Part shown: piece after piece, positions 62,017 to 64,000 of the stretch | Layout of the letters: every line of letters starts with the position of its first letter | How positions within the stretch are numbered: the stretch's first letter is position 1 | Source of the DNA: Planctomycetota bacterium | GTDB lineage: Bacteria > Planctomycetota > PUPC01 > JACPCR01 | Assembly (NCBI GenBank): GCA_016179685.1 | Contig: JACPCR010000062.1 | Coordinates: 159,719-223,718 of the forward strand | Length of the DNA stretch: 64,000 bases | Direction: 5' to 3' | The notes under the pieces: model-generated | The model's input: the letters and a program-made list of their open reading frames with translations, nothing else | Told to the model about the DNA's origin: nothing | Databases searched by the model: none | Program-made: the position numbers and the translations under genes

Positions 62017-62044
62017 TTGTCTAAAGCACATGCATTGATATAAT
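62017..62044 (+). promoter_or_regulatory. Promoter for the DUF4091 gene
   Basis: TTGTCT (62017-62022), 16-bp spacer, TATAAT (62039-62044). With a start near 62051 the ATG at 62060 would have almost no leader, which favours the internal ATG 62093. Confidence 0.5.
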
Positions 62045-62059
62045 CCTCACTCGGTTGTC

Positions 62060-63769
62060 ATGACTGTCTCGCCTGGTGAGGGACATCGGAACATGGAGCT
62101 TTGGGTTACAGACACCTTTGACAAGGTTTTCTTTGATAGCCGAAAACCTGCCAGGTCGCTTAAGAAGCTCGACCTCGCTTGTGCTCGCCAGGAACGTGAG
62201 GACGCGCAGATCGTCGTTCGGTCGCCCCAGTCGATTGGGAGTTTGCAGATTCTGTTCGGACCGCTGAAGAGGTCCGGAGGCGGGATTCTGGGGCCCGAGA
62301 ATCTTACAGCGCAATTTGTATGGTGTGTTCCTGTGCTGGAGAACACAAGTGACAACGGCGGCGGCAAGTTCATCATTCGTCGAGCGCCTGATTTCTTTCC
62401 CGATGCTCTTTTGGCTGTTCCTGGGGTGGCCGTTCCGGCCCATCGCGCCCAGGCGGTCTGGATTACGGTCTCCGTACCCGCCGATGCTCGCCCGGGCCGA
62501 TATCATGGTCAGATCAAGGTCGTAGCGGACAAGGCAGAGTTCACCGTTCCGGTGGCACTCGAGGTCTACCCCATGGTTCTGCCGTCGCGTCCCAGCCTTT
62601 ACATGACGAACTGGCTGCACCTGGATTCGCTGGAGCATTTTTTCCGAGTGAACCGTTTCAGCGAGGACTGGTGGACGCTCATCGATCGAGTAGCGGCCAA
62701 CATGGGTGCCCACCGCCAAAATGTGATTCTGACGCCACTGCAGGCGCTGGTTGGTTTCCACAAGACGGAAATCGGTTTCCGTGCGGACTTTACGTATCTG
62801 GACCGGTGGATCGAGACCTTCATGCGACATGGGGTTGCGGACCTGATCGAGGCTTCGCACCTGGCGGGTCGTTCGGGAGGATGGAACAGTGATTTTGCCT
62901 TCAACGAATTCACGCTTTACGAGCCGAACGGTTCGTTGCGACAATTGCCGCGAGTGCCGGTGACGGAACCGGACCGCCAGTATTTGCTCCGGGTATTCTT
63001 GACGAAGGTTTATGAGCATCTGGTGGAAAGGGGCTGGGCGGGCCGTCTGATTCTGCACTTGGCGGATGAGCCGATCCCGGCGAACGAGGCCTCGTACCGC
63101 CATCTTGCGGATTTTGTGAAGAGCGTGTTACCTACGGTGCGCCGGATAGACGCCATGATGAGCCAGGGGCTGCATGGCTCGATCGAGATTCGGGTTCCTC
63201 AAATCCAGCACGTCAACGATCATTTCGAGGCGCGGCCGAAGAATGAGGAATTGTGGTTCTATACGTGTCTGGCGCCCCAGGGGCCGTATCCCAACCGCTT
63301 CCTGGACTACAGTTCGCTGAAGCCCCGCATCCTGCACTGGATGAACTGGCGTTACCGGGCGTCCGGCTATCTTCACTGGGGCTACAATTACTGGATGCAG
63401 TGGCAGGGAGGTCTCTTCTGCAACCCCTTTTATACGGCAACAGGTGAGAGCGAGCGGCTGGGCTCGGGCAAGCTCCGGCTGCCTCCTGGCGATCCCTGCG
63501 TGGTCTATCCAGGGGATGGCGGCATTTACAACTCCATTCGTTGGGAGATGGTACGGAAGGGGATGGAGGACTACGAGTATTTGCGGCTGCTCGAGGAGCG
63601 CATTGCGGAGTCCAAGCCGGGTCGTCCGGCAGCCCGTGCGGGGCAGAAGCTTCTGGACAGTTTTCGCACTTCAATCGTGGAGTCTCATTCGAAGTATACC
63701 ACGGACGAGCAAACATTTTTGAAGGCGCGCAGGTCTCTGACGGACGCCATTCTGGCCTTGGAGAAGTAG
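62060..63769 (+). CDS. DUF4091-family glycoside-hydrolase-like protein
   Basis: A 569-aa protein. An N-terminal beta domain (about 1-175, ending in VWITVSVPADARPGRYHGQI) is followed by a TIM-barrel-like region (LHLADEPI, MNWRYRASGYLHWGYNYW) and the conserved DUF4091 end NSIRWEMVRKGMEDYEYLRL. Related proteins are thought to act on polysaccharides. No signal peptide is visible from ATG 62060 or from ATG 62093 (MELWVTDTFDKVF), so it may work inside the cell. The precise start is uncertain. Confidence 0.75.
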   Translation: MTVSPGEGHRNMELWVTDTFDKVFFDSRKPARSLKKLDLACARQEREDAQIVVRSPQSIGSLQILFGPLKRSGGGILGPENLTAQFVWCVPVLENTSDNGGGKFIIRRAPDFFPDALLAVPGVAVPAHRAQAVWITVSVPADARPGRYHGQIKVVADKAEFTVPVALEVYPMVLPSRPSLYMTNWLHLDSLEHFFRVNRFSEDWWTLIDRVAANMGAHRQNVILTPLQALVGFHKTEIGFRADFTYLDRWIETFMRHGVADLIEASHLAGRSGGWNSDFAFNEFTLYEPNGSLRQLPRVPVTEPDRQYLLRVFLTKVYEHLVERGWAGRLILHLADEPIPANEASYRHLADFVKSVLPTVRRIDAMMSQGLHGSIEIRVPQIQHVNDHFEARPKNEELWFYTCLAPQGPYPNRFLDYSSLKPRILHWMNWRYRASGYLHWGYNYWMQWQGGLFCNPFYTATGESERLGSGKLRLPPGDPCVVYPGDGGIYNSIRWEMVRKGMEDYEYLRLLEERIAESKPGRPAARAGQKLLDSFRTSIVESHSKYTTDEQTFLKARRSLTDAILALEK

Positions 63770-64000
63770 GGCACGGTCGAGCGGGGTATTTCCGGACCTG
63801 CGGTTTCGAGTCTCAGCCTGTCACTTTTCTGGGCCCATCTCCCTGAGGAAGCCTGTTGGGATTCAGCAGGCACCCGGCGGAGATTTCAGGGAGGCGCGGC
63901 AGGTTAGGGCCTGTCAAGAAATAAACTGTGCAATTTGCCAGGGTAATTTTGGCGCGAGACAAGGAGCGAGGAGCGTGATGTGCCTGGAAGGCACAGAAGC
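63770..64000. other. 3' edge of window, no gene seen
   Basis: Non-coding to the window end. The last 90 bases (GGGCCTGTCAAGAAATAA, then GCGCGAGACAAGGAGCGAGG) resemble a repeat or insertion-sequence edge, which cannot be decided without the flanking sequence. Confidence 0.35.

Noticed and set aside
1..64000. tRNA, rRNA and riboswitch genes
   Set aside because: I looked through the gene gaps for a T-loop or conserved riboswitch core and saw none; a covariance-model search (for example tRNAscan or Rfam) would be needed to exclude them.

Overview
The window is high-GC bacterial chromosome, roughly 60-65% G+C by eye, with dense genes on both strands. The porin, FetP, RseP-type protease and secreted proteins point to a Gram-negative envelope. 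Large receptor-like Ser/Thr kinases, short Cys-x2-Cys zinc ribbons, FGE-sulfatase, NPCBM and LamG modules, a DUF4091 protein, LVIVD repeats and a PhyH dioxygenase suggest a Planctomycetes-Verrucomicrobia-Lentisphaerae relative or a candidate phylum such as Hydrogenedentota or Sumerlaeota. This is inference from gene content only; there is no rRNA, and I saw no tRNA.

Layout. 1-8.4 kb (minus): a UbiA prenyltransferase cut by the window edge, a 1162-aa transmembrane Ser/Thr kinase, a membrane glycosyltransferase and a CobA-HemD fusion. 8.5-9.3 kb: decayed remnants of kinase-associated sensor genes. 9.5-15 kb (plus): dxr, rseP, pyruvate dehydrogenase E1 alpha and beta and an acyl carrier protein, facing dprA. 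16-27 kb (plus): a TIM-barrel isomerase, a D-threonine aldolase-type PLP enzyme, an RmlD reductase and two very large secreted proteins. 27.5-36 kb: a VOC protein, a zinc-ribbon protein, a beta-helix protein, a TMTC-like TPR membrane protein, a coupled metallohydrolase/enoyl-CoA hydratase pair and a PhyH dioxygenase. 36.4-44.6 kb: a more AT-rich block with an atypical kinase-FGE fusion, a secreted protein, a LamG membrane protein, a repeat-rich spacer and a LexA-HTH/TnpA fusion gene. 44.7-54.3 kb: phospholipid synthesis (psd, pssA), a patatin, a gene-poor decayed stretch, an acyl-CoA ligase, a double winged-helix regulator, tandem repeats, a MITE-like element and a sirtuin/SDR operon. 54.4-64 kb: another glycosyltransferase, a Fur-box iron-uptake cluster (porin, cupredoxin-FTR1 fusion, FetP), mazG and a DUF4091 protein.

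The most unusual item is at 43.8-44.6 kb. One 246-aa protein joins a LexA-type DNA-binding domain to an IS200/IS605-type (Y1) transposase domain whose HUH motif has lost its second histidine. Its promoter is consensus-perfect and carries two identical half-site operators, one inside the -35/-10 spacer and one at the expected start site. REP-like GTAG-stem-loops and MITE-like repeats lie within the next 9 kb. This looks like a domesticated transposase turned into an autoregulated DNA-binding protein.

Two wider patterns also deserve attention. At least eight genes end inside long hairpins whose arm contains or touches the stop codon. A shared, unnamed extracytoplasmic module recurs in three sensor proteins and one pseudogene, each joined to a different C-terminal binding or enzyme-like domain.
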